NCBI GenBank assembly: GCA_963969395.1
Contig: OZ017799.1
Span: forward strand, 10,728,501-10,792,500
Source: Pseudoscleropodium purum
Lineage: Eukaryota > Streptophyta > Bryopsida > Hypnales > Brachytheciaceae
Direction of reading: 5' to 3'
DNA: 64,000 nt
Positions within the stretch are counted from its first letter, which is position 1. Each line of letters opens with the position of its first letter. Below are positions 37,776 to 50,804 of the stretch, in pieces. The position numbers were made by a program, and so were the translations under genes. The notes below the pieces were generated by a model. The model had not been told where the DNA came from, made no database searches, and saw only the letters and a list, made by a program, of their open reading frames with translations.

Positions 37776-38173
37776 CAGTAGCCGACCCATTTCTAATCAC
37801 CCCATTTTCATGATATAGACTATTCTCTTTTTTATCAACAAGAGATGAGCAATGATTAATTATGGTACAATTCCCAACACAGTTGTAACACATTACTATT
37901 GGTTCCAAGACTCACAACATTGCAACCAACCCTTGATTGATTTTGCAATCAAGCCTATAATAAGAAATAGAAAGGTCTATATCGTCATCATAGGTCAAAG
38001 AGAATCTTCCACTAAAAAGTTCATAATAATTACTTTTCTGTGTAACAAAATTCTAGGAAAATAGAAAATCCTTCCAATCTCTATTTCTGTACATGAGAAA
38101 AATTACGAATTCGAAAAACCTGCACTCCAAATATGCATAATTGTTTAAGTGGTCAGAACTAGGTTGGCTACCC
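37776..38173. mobile_element. MITE family A, copy 2
   Basis: The left end CAGTAGCCGACCCATTTCT and right end AGGTTGGCTACCC are inverted complements with TA on both sides. The interior matches copy 1 in the same orientation. Length is 398 bp. Confidence 0.8.
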
Positions 38174-38175
38174 TA

Positions 38176-39134
38176 GTCCAGTTAGTGCGAACAAGACAGC
38201 CTGGGGGGGGCCAGGCTGATCAGTTTTAAGTTAAGCTTAAGCTTACTTATGGTAGTTCCAACTTCCAAGCATGACTCAATGTGACATTTTGAATTGAGAT
38301 GACGCCTGTGACTCATAAATATTTACTCAAAGTTTGAAGTAGAAGATTATCTAGAATTCATTTGAGACTTGTGGCTGGGAAGTAACTAACTTATCTTAAT
38401 GGGCAGTTCAAATTTGAATTTAACATTAATTAAGATGTACTTAAGCTTACTTACACCTGAAGTAGCACACTTACGGTACTTGCGTGGTCTTTTTCCTGTG
38501 ATTGACAGGACATGTACTTAAACAGAATTCAAGTTTCCTTGAATGAACTTGAGTTAATATAAAACTGAGACTGAGTTTTCTCCAATTTCAAACCTTTGAT
38601 GGCATGGAGACTCCATTGATGCATGTAAGATGGATGGCCTATCTTCACTTACACTAGTATGCCCCGTGCCATTGTCATGGTCATAACAAAACAAAAAATA
38701 TGTTTTTAATTTTTTTAATTCATAAAAAAATTTCAAATTCAATAATTTTCATGCTGTAGGTCGGAATGCCATGAAACCAAACCTGTGCACCCGTTCTTGC
38801 TGAGGGCTTTCTGGCGATACCACACACACACATGTATGGGAGACACATGGTCCAAGAGATCTCAACATTACAAACAAAACAAACAACCAGTCTAATTTAA
38901 TAGAAGGATTACAATTAACTGAACATCCTATCCAGTGTTTGCTATACCTTAAGAAGTCATTGAATGTTTTGTCTCCTTTTGACGGCTTACCATATTAACT
39001 TAAGTTCTGTTCTTAAGTTATCCAAGTTCCAGAGTCCACGTGTGTGTCTGTGTCATGTACTTATGCTTGTGATCCAGGTGAGGTAGGACATTCTGTGCTG
39101 ACAGACTCCATACAAATTAAGGTTGAAGTACCTA
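38176..39134. other. Intergenic DNA between two family A MITEs
   Basis: No gene was recognised. A short CA repeat (ACACACACACA) is at about 38823-38831. Confidence 0.45.
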
Positions 39135-39495
39135 TAGTAGTTGACTCATTTTTGACCACTTAAGCAATTCCACATAACTGGAGCGTAGGTTTCTTGAGTG
39201 CAGGAATTTTCCCATGTATAGAGACAGGGTTTAGAAGGATTCCATATTTTTTCAGAATTTTATTATTATAAATCTTTTAGTTGAAGATTTTGTTCAACCT
39301 ATTCTTGTCAAGTAGGTCCTTCTTATTTTCAACCACGGGTTGGTTGCAAAATCAACCAAGAATGCAACCAATTGTAGTGTGTCATGACTATGTTGTAAAT
39401 TGTGCCATAATTAATTTCCTACTTTTCTCTTGTTGATTGGAAAGAGTGTAGCCTATATGATAGGAATGGGTTTTGGTTAGAAATGGGTCAACTAC
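39135..39495. mobile_element. MITE family A, copy 3, opposite orientation
   Basis: The ends TAGTAGTTGACTCATTTTTG and AAATGGGTCAACTAC are inverted complements next to TA. Interior words (TTGGTTGCAAAATCAACCAA, CTTGTTGATTGGAAAGAGTG) are the reverse complement of copies 1 and 2. Length is 361 bp. Confidence 0.8.
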
Positions 39496-39859
39496 TATGT
39501 TTCAGATAACTTAAGCATTCTAGACTAGATGATGTGGGAAAGTTATGGATGATGTAGGAAAGTCATGGTGAACTGAGTTTGGTGTGTGCAAAAATAAGGT
39601 CGTGGAAGAATGCTAAAAGAAAATTTTCAAAAATGAATATTTTATTGAATATAAAAGTGGATTTTGTACCCGGACCCATTCTAATTTTGCACACTCAACT
39701 ATTGTGGTTAGCTTTGGCACTTCTCCCTAGGCTAAGAGGAAAGAGAAATGAGTGGATGAGAAGGTACACACTAAGAATCTTTTTCAATGACCATTGCATC
39801 TAGTTATTGTCTATAATAGGTAAGCCTATAAAACAATTACAAGGGTCTATCCAAAATAG

Positions 39860-40125
39860 GTACTTCTACCTTAAATAGTGAAATTAGGTTGTCCGACACT
39901 AATTTCTTGGCATTCTATACTATATGAATGTGTACTGTAATTGAAGAAGAATATACTAATGTTGAAACCATATGTGTTGCATGAATTGGTGCATTGGTTT
40001 ATGGCCTAGGTTTAGAGAGTGACATGTGCCTCTATGTAGACAAGGAGTGAATTATGAGGTAACTTTTGGAAGTAAGGCAACTTAATTGTTAAGGCAATCC
40101 AATTTCACTATTTAGTGTAGGTTAC
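39860..40125. repeat. Inverted-repeat pair, possible MITE
   Basis: AAATAGTGAAATTAGGTTG at about 39877 and CAATCCAATTTCACTATTT at about 40093 are inverted complements with few mismatches. About 200 bp separate the arms. Ends and target duplication are unclear. Confidence 0.45.
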
Positions 40126-40329
40126 TTGATGAAGCCAATTTGAACTTGGAACTTTCTACAAGTATTGAACTGAGCCAGACAATCATATGCCAATATTTTT
40201 TTTTGACACAAATGAAACAAAATTTCATTGCTCTCAGTGCTAGTACTTTTACATCTCCTAGAATGTAATGTTGACTTGTCAATGGGTATTGAACTTAGTT
40301 TTTCAGTTCATAATTGTGCATGAAGAAAG

Positions 40330-40680
40330 GTATAGTGGAAACTTCCAAAACTATTAGATTAAGCAATTCAGCATAGTTGGAGGCACTTTATCGAGAAAAT
40401 AATATTTTTGTAGTATTAGTGAGTAAAAATTATGAATATTAAAAAAAAGATTTTTCAGATATGATGTGTAATTTTTATAAATTTTCAAAGTATTGGCTTT
40501 CTAAACCACTGAAACATTCCCTTAGGTGCAAAAATTAGGTGTCAGCTAATGAAAGCTAAATATGTATTTTACAACTATGTCAACAAATTAAAATCAAACA
40601 TTTGTATGACACCTTCATAGATGGTCATGGACAGATTTAGTCATAGTCTAGAATACAAAAATGGGAATTAGGATGGAAAT
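40330..40680. repeat. Inverted partner of 44985-45345
   Basis: Words such as ATTAGGTGTC, TTTGTATGACACCTT, ATATGATGTGTAATTT and CATAGTTGGAGG recur, reverse-complemented and in reverse order, at 44985-45345. The distance is about 4.7 kb. Confidence 0.6.
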
Positions 40681-41464
40681 AGATGTTTCTACCTTAAAGT
40701 AAACTAATGTATGACGGGTTGAATGAGTGTTCTGCCTTGCTGAAAATTTGTAATTTTGTTTTCTTTACATAAAGACAAATGTGAGAAATTTGTAAAGAGA
40801 AGAATTGAAATTATATTTTCTTAGAAAATATGAATTTGTTATGAATTTTAAAAGTGTGCAACTAAGTGTGTCCAAAAGAGTTTCTAGTGACTATCCCCAA
40901 ACTAATAAAAAGTGTATCTGTAATGGTCATCTTATACCCCTAAAGCAATCACAATATTTCCTAACATGGATATAATATGAAGTCCTAAAAAAATTACTTA
41001 GCTTGATGAATTGTACACTAAAAAAGTAGAAGTTTCTATTCCAATCACTAATCATTCCATAACCATCTTTCTAGACATTAATTGTAGCCACTAATTCAAC
41101 CTAATGTAGCCCAAATCTCATTTATTGAAAAAAAATTGTCATGGGTTGATATAAGATTATAATGGGTCATCTTCTAAATGCATGTTCTAGCCTTTTGCAT
41201 GTCATAGGCTATTTTACCTTAAGTTACTTAGTACTTGGCAACAAGGGTATACATTGCATTTAGGGTTGCTATTTTGTGAACTTGTGAGCATGTGAGCATA
41301 TAATTTTTTAGAGATTCCAACTAAATTTTTGGATCAAAATTTATTATTTTTGGTGAATTTTAGTATCTATTACTATGAACCTATTGCCATGGACCTATTA
41401 CCATGGTCCTTTGAACAATCTTGGTGTGCTACTGTATGGACTTTGCTAAATTTTAAGAAGAAAA

Positions 41465-41775
41465 AATTTGGTTATTGATTAGAATTTGTTTGAAATCAAT
41501 TGAGGTTGTTCCATTGAGATTTAAATTTTTTATAATCACCCCCTTCTTGTAGTTGGACTCTTCTCAATGCCAAGAGGAGCCTTCTAGCCACAGGGAGAAT
41601 AAAATTTGAAATTTAATTCAAAAGAGAGTTATTTGTTTATTTTGTGTATGTGTGCAGCTAATGGCTCCCCTTGGCATTGCATGGAAGCCCAACTACAAAG
41701 GGGAGTGATCATAATCTCAATGGAATAGCCTCATTTGATTTCTAGTAAAATCCAATAAGTAGCTAATTAAGATGG
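41465..41775. repeat. Foldback palindrome with arms of about 100 bp
   Basis: TTCCATTGAGATT, GTAGTTGG and AATGCCAAGAGGAGCC in the left arm face GGCTCCCCTTGGCATT, CCAACTAC and AATCTCAATGGAA in the right arm. The loop is roughly 60-90 bp and AT-rich. Confidence 0.8.
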
Positions 41776-42430
41776 CAAGTGCTCTCCTCCTCTCAACGTC
41801 GAGAGGTCTTAGGTAACAAGAAAGGAGTGATTAACCAAATGACCATTTAATCAAAGATGGAAGAGTTGAACCCTTGGGAGGTCCCTCAAGAGGACAATGA
41901 TCAATTAATCAACAATTTGGTATAACTACTTAGCTCATTTCTTACAAATTAAAATAATTCCTATCAACCAAATATTTTCTTCCAAAACCTTAGCAAGTTC
42001 AATTACTAGGACATTAAAATAGAAGTATAGATATCCTCTATCGGCCCCAAGAGGATCCACACTACTACAAGATAGTGATCAATAAAAATTCAATTAGGTG
42101 CAACTAAGCTCTTCCTACATATAATGAATTCCTATTAATAAATTTTCTTGTTTAAAATCTAAACAAGTCCACTAACTTACAAATTAAAAAAGAAGTGTTT
42201 GTACCATCTTGTTGATCTTGAGAAGATCTATGATGCTATAAGGGAATGACCAACTAGAATAAAATTCATTGTGACAAAGATCATTAGATATAAAAATAAT
42301 TCTTATCAACAATTTAAAAAAATAAATAAATCTAAACAAGTCAAACAACAATGCATCAAGAGGAAAATATTGGTACCCTCCTATAAACCCCGAGAATTCC
42401 CATGTTGCTATAGAACTATCATCAACCAAT
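41776..42430. repeat. Tandem array of about 168-bp units, roughly four copies
   Basis: Unit starts lie near 41858, 42022, 42192 and 42362. Each carries a word like CCTCTATCGGCCCCAAGAGG (CTTGTTGATCTTGAGAAGAT in the third), then AATTCCTAT or AATTCTTATCAAC, and ATCTAAACAAGTC-like words. The copies are diverged. Confidence 0.65.
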
Positions 42431-42757
42431 GTTCTATGCAAACTTATTTCCATCTCCATTCATCTTTTACATCAATTGAGTTCATTATTTTCATAATATA
42501 TACTCCTAATGTTTTAAACAACACTAAAAATTATAATTTTCATTTGAATTCTACAAAATCATGATAATAGGTCCACGGTAATAGGTTTGTAGGAATAGAT
42601 ACAAAAATTCACTAAATTTTTTTTTTGACCAAATAGTTTAGGTGGAATCTATTTTTGGAAATATTATTTTTTTCTAATACTTCTTCAAATTATTGAGCTC
42701 AACACTCACATAAAACCTGCTTACATGCTCACAAAATAGCATCACTATACATTGCAT

Positions 42758-45700
42758 AGGTGCATACAATAAAAGGTAGGATCATCCATTTCCAAGAATA
42801 TTTCCAAAATCAAGCCCTAGAAAAAACAACGATGCTAGATGTAGATGCTAGTTGTGCTCTCTTCAAGGTGGAAATATTGAAAATAGGGCATGGTTTTAGA
42901 AAATCTATTGATTCAACTTTAACTTCTTATAACTTTTGCATAATATAATCAAATATCTTTCTTAGATCTCCTAGGGTTCATTTGTAAAATTGTCTTTTGT
43001 GATTAAAAAATGAGAACTTTTCAACAATCAATAATGATTCTTAGGAAAATTTGCTTGATCTAAGGTGATCCTACTTTATGACATTTACCCCACACATTAG
43101 AGCTAGATAGGCCTGTTGATAACAACTCTTGTTAACCTTAGATAATCCAAGCAAAGCATGTATGTAGACATACAACAAACTCCTTGCTTAAAATGTAATG
43201 ACTTTATTCCTCATAGACTAATACCATTTGCTACATATTTCAGCTTAAAATATACTCCCATCAACTATTCATAAGAGTCCATGGTCAATTTTAAAAACAC
43301 CAATTTTCAGCACTTTGAAAATTCATATTCTATTCATACAACGTTCAAAAAAAACATTTCAAAAAAATCTAGAATCTCCTTTTAGCGACTACCAATAAGA
43401 CCCCATCAAAAATTCAATGTAATAACGGAAACTCTGATGAATTGCTTATCTGGATGCTTTTGGGTGTACTAGTTACTTTACTACAATCACTGAGATTTTC
43501 ATGTAGCTAAGTCCCTTGTCAATTATTTATTGGATTTGAAGATTGTGGACTCAATTATAAAATGGCACTACAAGTTGGGCAAATTTGGTCAGTCAATGAA
43601 TAGCCACGATGATGGAACTTGCAACTCTCATTTGGAATTTGGAGGGTGGGAGGTTTGGATGTTCAAATGTCCAAAACTTTCTTCCGCTTGGAGGAGTGTT
43701 GTATCCATTAACTTTTTTTAACATGACCTTTAAAATGCCTCCTAGGTTAGGCATTCTGCGTACAGATTTGTCTTTGTACTCCCCTCCTTGTTTTTTTAAC
43801 TTGACACCAGTTGTTTTTTAAAAAAAGGAATTCAAGGAAAAATCCCTCCCAAGTCCTAACTGCTCATCTATTTAGAATCAGCGATCTCAAAACTGGCTAA
43901 ATTTCGCTCAGTTTCTACTTAATTTTTCAACCCTCTATGTAAATTTAAAAAGAATTCTTCCAAAAATGAACATTTGGCTAATTATCCTGAACCCATTTTG
44001 AGATCACTGCTTAGAACATGAAGAGCTTTATTGTACAGTAAGGTAGGAGGCTCAAAAAGTGACCCTTTAAGGGCTGATCCGCCTTCTTCATAAGTTTGTA
44101 TGAGTAAAAATATTTTTAGCTCATTTTCCAGAGAAAGAAAAATGAATGCCTAACATAACACAAGTGGTTTCATATTTTTTTGAAGCATTTTTGAATTAGT
44201 TATGCATTTTCAAAGATTTCTGTAGTAGGTACCTGTTTGTGACCATAGGTCTCCCAAAATTTGTCCCCTTGCAACTTCTAAGGCAATTTCTGAACCATGG
44301 AGAAAATGATTGGCTCTTGAAATTAAATAAATAATAATTTTTTTTATTCATTCATTCAATAGCAACAGTGGTCCATTATTTAAAGATCACCTTCCATCCA
44401 TTTTACAACCAGCTATAGGGCAGTTGCAAGGAGAGGGTTGCAATTACATCCTCTCCTACCATACAATGAGTCTCAAATTATTGATTGAGAATTGCAAAAC
44501 ACCTGCCATTGCAGAGCAGAGAATTCGTCTCACTTGGACGTACACGAGATAATTGTACCACCTAATATTGTAAATTTGTCATTTTCATTGCCATCTATGG
44601 TTTAACTTATTTCGTACAAATGTTGTGCGTACGCCTCGTGAATTTCAAGCAGTGCCTAACCTTTTGCCAGGACTTTGGAGATGACCAAATGAATGATGAA
44701 CTTCAAGCCATAAGGTAGGTACAGTGCAACTGACTGACTGACTCTAACACCCAAATAATTTTGAACCTCATTTTGAACCCCATTTTGAACCCCCAATATG
44801 AAATAAGGTAACTAACTGCACCTAAAATTGCTGACAAATAAGCAATTTAGTATGGTTTCCATTATTATATTGAAAACCTTTTTAAGGTCTTGGTGGTAGT
44901 CAAAAGGGAATTCTAGATTCTCTTGGAATGCATTTTTTTGAGCTCGTGTGAATAAATTAAAAACATCTAAAACCATTCTTGATCCCATTTTTGTACTTTA
45001 AATTGCAACTAAAACTGTCCGTGATCATCTATTAAGGTTTCATACAAATGTTTGGTTTTAATTTGCCAACGTAGGTGTAAGACACGTATTTATTTTTCAT
45101 TTGTTGGCACCTAATATTAGCAAGTTTTTGTAGAGTTCAATTCAAGGTATAACTATAGGACTATTTCAGTGGTCCAGTGAACCAATGCTTGGAAAAATTA
45201 TAGAAATTACATATCATATCCAAAAAAATCTATTTTTTTTAATATTTATGATTTTCACTCGTTGATACTATAAAAATATCATTTAAAAAAATCCTTCAAC
45301 TATGTTGAATTCCTTAAACTAACGGTTTTGGGTGTTTCTACTATAAACTACAAATATTCAAAATGCTATCAGAAGTAGTTCGGGCAACCAACCCATAGAC
45401 TCTTATGAATAGTTGAAGTACATTATAGACAAAAATCTAGATTGTGTAGCTTTAAAAAGCAATTGAAATTATGAGTAGTCACCTAAAATGTTGAATCTAC
45501 TTCTAGCAACTTAAATATTGGCTCATTTATATTGAAATGTTGTTAGATATATGCACATGAGGTTTGGGAATATATTAAACAAAATTGAATGAAAAAATAG
45601 ACTTCTAGTACTAGCTCAATCCTTTTGGGAAAGCCATTGTACAGTACAATACTCAACCACCATGTTATAGACACCCTATTGTGCCATTTCAAAGTATTTT

Positions 45701-46530
45701 GCATAATATATTATACTATTGGCATTTTTTTCATAACATTTAGCAGCGCTTGTGCTGACTACCTTTCCTTTATGCACTTTGCTCATCACATTGAACCTCC
45801 GCCTATCTACTTAGTTATTGATGAAATATTGCTCATTGTAGAATATTCTACTCCATCCATTGTAGAGCCAACTTAGTGGCAATAGTGCATACTACTAAAT
45901 TATGTTATGTTGACTTCCATCATAAACACACAATTCTTATGCAATTCCAATCAAGCATATCAAATTTTAATTTCAAAATTCCATTTTTGGTGAATTGTTT
46001 CATTTAATATTCAAGGTTTACTTGATAATTGATTGAAAAACATTGGCAATGAATTTTTTAAATTTAATTGTTTAGCCAGAGATGTAGAAGCATTAGACAT
46101 ACACATCTTTCATGTTCAAAAACCTTGCATCAAAGAACAAAAATATGATTTATGAAGAATTCAATGTAGGGGTGTTATATGACCAACTTTGTAAAATAAA
46201 TATTTTTATATTTTAACTAGATGTTGGCAAAGTAATTGGACCATCTTACTCAAAGATACAAAATTAATCATAAAATAATAAAATAGATGTCAAATAGAAA
46301 AATTAAATTGCAATTGTATTCTATATTGTGCAAGATTATTGGAATAGAACAACATGATGTTTGTAACATGGTTGTCAAGTAATATATGTAGATGGGATGG
46401 CCTCTATTGGTTTGCATTTATCAATTGAATGTTCAAGGATTCACATAGTGGATGATGCATGTTTTAAAAAAATTTCTTCATTTAATCAATATTCATTGAA
46501 AAAGTTTTAAGAAAGATCAAATAAGGACTA
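42758..46530. other. Gene-free repeat-derived DNA
   Basis: No gene was recognised. Family C fragments occur at about 43220-43410 (inverted) and 44880-45500. No ORF shows family resemblance. Confidence 0.45.
44880..45500. repeat. Repeat family C, second copy, overlapping an inverted partner of 40330-40680
   Basis: It starts GGTAGTCAAAAGGGAATTC at about 44893, as at 36808. The part at 44985-45345 is the inverted counterpart of 40330-40680. A CATAGACTCTTATGAATAG block at about 45402 recurs reverse-complemented near 43262. Confidence 0.6.
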
Positions 46531-46534
46531 CTTC

Positions 46535-47705
46535 ACACTACGTTCTAAGTCTCAATGCTCACTAAATCCTCAAAATTTGATTGGTGGAAAGATGGAAATT
46601 AAGACTTTCAGCTCACACTATATGGCAATACCTTTGGGGAATTTGGCACCAAAGAAGTAGGACTTGGAGGTCAAATAATACCCAAAAGGCATTTCACACT
46701 ACATCTTAAGTTTCAACTTTTAAAATCCCAATTTACAGCCAAATCTCAATTTTTCTTGGGACGTAGAAGGTAAATAAAATATAATAAATGTGGGACTTGG
46801 GATTTATAGTATGAAGGCCAAAGTCACAACTAGATCTAAGTTCCAACTTGTTTCTTATATCATGTTATCTAGCAATGAAGAAGACCAAAGTCACAACTTT
46901 AAGTTCCAACTTGTCTCTTGTCAATTATGTTATTTAGCAATTAAGTACCCTAAAAATAAGTCAATAAGTTAGAAACCTAATATTGGTCATCTTTAGTATC
47001 AAATCTACATTGAACACATTTGGAAAAAAAATCCATTCGATTGGGATGGCTTTATGTGGTATTTTTCTCTTCATTTTATATTCAAAAAATGATTGGTACC
47101 TGGAAATTGAGTTGGTCCTAATTTGGCTATACCCAATTTGGCCTCCAAGTCTTCTTTAGTGCCCAAACTTCCAAAAGTGTTGCCATGTGGGTGTTTTAGA
47201 GTGATGTGGAATTTGGGATTTGGAACGTAGTGTGAAGTCCCAAGTCCCAATTTTTAGCTCTCCACCAATCAAATTTTTTAGAATTTAGTGGGACTTGGGA
47301 CGGAGTGTGAAATGTACCTAAATTTGCAAAAGTGGAGGCCTACTCCTTGGCCCCAAACTCCCTACTATTAGTTTGAACATAAAAGTAAGTGAAAATACCA
47401 AATAAACTAACTTCTTTGGTTGAAATTTTGTCCAAATCTATTCAAAACTAATTTCATGCTAAAAGTACCTCAAGATCAAGGTTTTGCCTTTTTGTCCTAT
47501 TTTGGAGGCACTTCTATAGATGCTACAAAATATTATGCATGAAGTAAATTGGGACTTAGAGTTGGGACTTTGGCCTTCACTCTATGAATTTCTAAGTCCG
47601 ACATTTTTTTATTCACCTTCTTTAGTCCAAGGAAGTTGGGACTTGGCTTGGAATCAAGACTTAGAAAGTTGAAACTTGGGATATAGCACACTACTAGAAT
47701 GGTCA
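46535..47705. mobile_element. Nested palindrome with long inverted arms
   Basis: The arm at 46535-46680 (TTCACACTACGTTCTAAGTC, TTTGATTGGTGGA) is the inverted complement of about 47110-47335, where TCCACCAATCAAA and GGACGGAGTGTGAA occur. A second pair, 46685-46860 and 47541-47705, is also inverted (GGACTTTGGCCTTCA against TGAAGGCCAAAGTC). No transposase ORF was seen; a foldback or MULE-like remnant is the best guess. Confidence 0.6.
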
Positions 47706-48640
47706 TCTTGGGACACTAGAGTGATGCCTAAAATCTACATTGGGAGCCATACTTTAGCACTATTCATTAGGGGCCCAAATCCATCATTTCTATTGGTAGT
47801 GCAAAGTGCCCCTAAAAAAGAAGAATGAATGTTGTATATGAGTTAAGGATGCAAATTTTTTAAGAGAACTAATTATTATTTGTTATGATTTAAAAAAAAT
47901 ATCATACTATGTTTAGTTATTTGAGCAATTATGGACTTATTCCTAAGAGATTCATATACTATAAAATCCTCTTGAAAAGTCAATTTCAATAGTTTCATCT
48001 TTTCTTTTTATCCAACATTTCAAAAAGGAGATTTAATTGTAGTCAATATCTACCTTGATAGGTTTGAAATGAAGATCTTTTGTTTTCTCTTGACAATATG
48101 TTTATTTTTCATACATGTTATGTGAACCTTGGACTTTGGACTTAGGTCAATTGCATCCATAATCATCAACTTGCCAACTAAGCATGCATCACTTTCCAAC
48201 TTGATATTATTAAATATACTTCAATTTTGTTGAATCTTATTGGCAAGTAAAAGAAGATTTTGACATACTTCAATATGCATTACTTACACAAATTGTGAAT
48301 AAATTATGAACTTTAAAAATAATGCTTGTAAATGTACCGAAAATTGTCTTTTCAACTCTCATATTTTGATTGTATACATATTGTGTTATCAATATGTAAA
48401 TTTTAGTGTCACTTTTTGGTCTAAATGTAGGGGGTTTGTTTTGAGCAATGATGATTATAGGTATCCATACTTCAAAGCAAACTTTTGTGCTTTGTCAAAA
48501 TAAAAAAGAATTTTTTGAATTTTCTAAAGTCAAAATTGCTTTTGTTGAATTGATTGATGCTTTCCCTTGTATATGAGTGGGTAAGAGCTAGAATTTAGGA
48601 TTAGTTTTCCCTTGTTGTCAAACTTGAAGCATCATAAATA
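47706..48640. other. AT-rich intergenic DNA, no gene seen
   Basis: No coding region or repeat was recognised. Confidence 0.4.
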
Positions 48641-48643
48641 TTA

Positions 48644-48909
48644 GAAGATTTTTGAGGGTATTGGAAGCCTATGGGTTCCCAACCCTGAAAGTGCTGCAAA
48701 CACAACCGACAATGCAGTCTGATGTGGCCAAGACTGTTCCATGTCATTTCTCAAAAAAAAAAAAAATTTCAACTTTTATTTATTTTTTATTTTAAGTATT
48801 TTCATTTTTCATTTCATTTCATTTTTTACAGTTGGTCATTCCCTTTGCTACGGGGGAATAGCAAGGGGAACAAAGTTGAGCCATGCTTCCAATGCCTTCA
48901 AATCTCTCC
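48644..48909. mobile_element. MITE family B, copy 6
   Basis: Ends: ATTAGAAGATTTTTGAGGG and CCTTCAAATCTCTCCTAATG. The centre has TGATGTGGCCAAGAC and CCATGTCATTT, and the family word GGTCATTCCCTTTGCTAC. Length is 266 bp. Confidence 0.75.
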
Positions 48910-49209
48910 TAATGGTTAAAGTACTATGTTAAAAGTAATTTTTCAAAAGTTAGAAATTTGACTCTTCTACTTTTCTTAAGCTTTTGTTAGACAACAATTC
49001 TTATATTCTTCTTTCAACTATTGTACGCTTCTATATAACACTATAACTATTAAAAAAATTCCATGCAAGGTTCGACCAATTCTAGGTGCACAAAAATTCA
49101 CCCTTTTTGATAAAAGAAAAATACAACGGTCTTGATAAGCGCAATTTGGGTTGTAGTTTTTTTTTGGATGTATATTTGATATACAAGGTGTATGAATTGA
49201 CACTCATTA

Positions 49210-49470
49210 GAAGATTTTTGAAAGCTCTATGAGCCCTTGAGTTATCAAGCTCTAGAATCTACAGGAACTGTACTTCTTTAGTGATTGCGAAGCAATTTGA
49301 TGTGGCTGAGACCCTACCATGTCATTTTTCTAATTTTTTTTTCAACTTGATCTTGCATTTTAAGAATTTTAATTTTAATTAAAAAAAACAAGCATTTTTT
49401 GATAGTCGACTATTCCCTTTGTTACAATGAACAAGTCGAAAACAAGCTCTTAGAGCCCTCAAAAATCTTT
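49210..49470. mobile_element. MITE family B, copy 7
   Basis: Ends: CATTAGAAGATTTTTGAAAG and CCCTCAAAAATCTTTTAATG. The centre has TTGATGTGGCTGAGACCC, CCATGTCATTTTT and GACTATTCCCTTTGTTAC. It lies about 1.3 kb upstream of the kinase start codon. Confidence 0.75.
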
Positions 49471-49739
49471 TAATGTATGCAACATTTAGAAACATTGGTC
49501 TTTATGTTGAGCCATATCCAATGACAAATGACACTTCCAATTTAGATAATTATTGCACCTCCTACAAGTATGAAAAGTTGCAAAATGATCACATATTCTA
49601 CATATACAATGCTGTATTTGAACAAGATGAAATTTACATAAAAAAAATGACCTCCAAATGAAAAAATGTTAGTTACTGAATTCCCAATCCAATGGTACAT
49701 GTCTTGCCACATTTGAATACATACTTTGCATCCTAAAGG

Positions 49740-50804
49740 TAAAATACAAGACCATATATACGATCCCCGCTTGTGAGAACAGGCCCTAAAACACCCAGTG
49801 CGCCTGCCATCCGTGGGTGTGGCAGCCCGTTCGGGCCGCCCAAAGTGCCGACCCTTGTCTTTCTCTCTACCAGACTGCCACCGTTGTCAGAAGAAACACA
49901 TAGAGTTTCCATCGCTACCACTTGTCGTCAAGCCCACTGCAGCTTCTCTGCAAGCATTGCCCAAGTCACACACTCTCACTACTGTTCAGCTCCACCAGTT
50001 GTCGAAGAAATTATCTCCTTTGACATCGCAGGAACTGCAGCTCACTCATTCTGTCTCTTTCTCTCTGTCTCTCTTTGTCTCTCTCCAATGAACGCCCTGG
50101 CGTTGGGTTTGATTGAAGAATCGCTCTGCCAAAGCGCATGCACGATGCTTCAGCCGCTGTCCCATTAAAGAAGAAAATTTTCATTTGACACCCCTTTGGA
50201 TAGCCAGCCATTTGGGGTTAGATTCTGGGGCTCGGAAGCGAGAGCATTTGGGAAGTGTCGGGCAGGGGTGGACTTTTACTCTTGGAAATAAATATTCTGC
50301 AGAATTTCGTGTGGGTTCTGGATCTGTATTGCTTACGGAGTGAGTGCTCCTGCTGTTTTTGTAAAGGAGCGACCCTCAACGAGATCTTTTGTGTGTTGGG
50401 ATTCTGTTCATTTCCATGCTCTGGTTTTATATCAAACTTGATGGTTGCTAGAGGCCGCCATCGGATCTCTTTCAACTATACCGAATGTAAAAAACGCAGC
50501 AGTTATGGTAGCTTTGGCTTGAGGATTTCTATTAGCAGGTATTGGTCGATTCTTTGGTGCAATTCATCTCCTTCTGACCAATTTGTACAGATGAGATCGG
50601 TTCTCTGAGACTACCCGTTTTGCAGAGAGACAGAGAGTTCTGAGCCTTGTTGATGTTTTATGGGTGAACGCCACGTCCTGTACTAGATCGATACGAATGC
50701 GAGACTATTTCAAATCCAGGTCGGTGTCTTGAGTCTCGGGTGAAGAGACCAGCAGTCGAAGATGCAGGAGAGGAAGTGTAGTAGATGAGACCAGGCTTTG
50801 GAGT
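49740..50804 (+). promoter_or_regulatory. Promoter and leader region of the kinase gene
   Basis: GC-richer DNA begins at about 49760. A CT-rich tract (TCTCTTTCTCTCTGTCTCTC and neighbours, about 50051-50086) resembles the pyrimidine patches near plant transcription starts. Several short upstream ATG frames follow, including one of 26 codons at 50089-50168 and one of 8 codons at 50660-50686. The transcription start was not determined. Confidence 0.45.

Larger units (their letters stand above)
41244..42757. mobile_element. 1.5-kb element with long inverted ends, foldback and tandem array inside
   Basis: The outer arms (about 41244-41410 and 42560-42757) are inverted: GCTATTTTGTGAACTTGTGA faces TGCTCACAAAATAGC, and GGACCTATTACC faces GGTAATAGG. 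Inside are a second palindrome (about 41465-41775) and a ~168-bp tandem array (about 41776-42430). No transposase ORF was seen. Long inverted ends recall Mutator-like or foldback elements; a target duplication could not be fixed. Confidence 0.65.

Noticed and set aside
49773..50168. 131-codon frame upstream of the kinase gene
   Set aside because: Lies in the promoter/leader region and runs through the CT-rich tract. The frame has no domain; only its last 26 codons, from the ATG at 50089, are mentioned as a possible upstream ORF.
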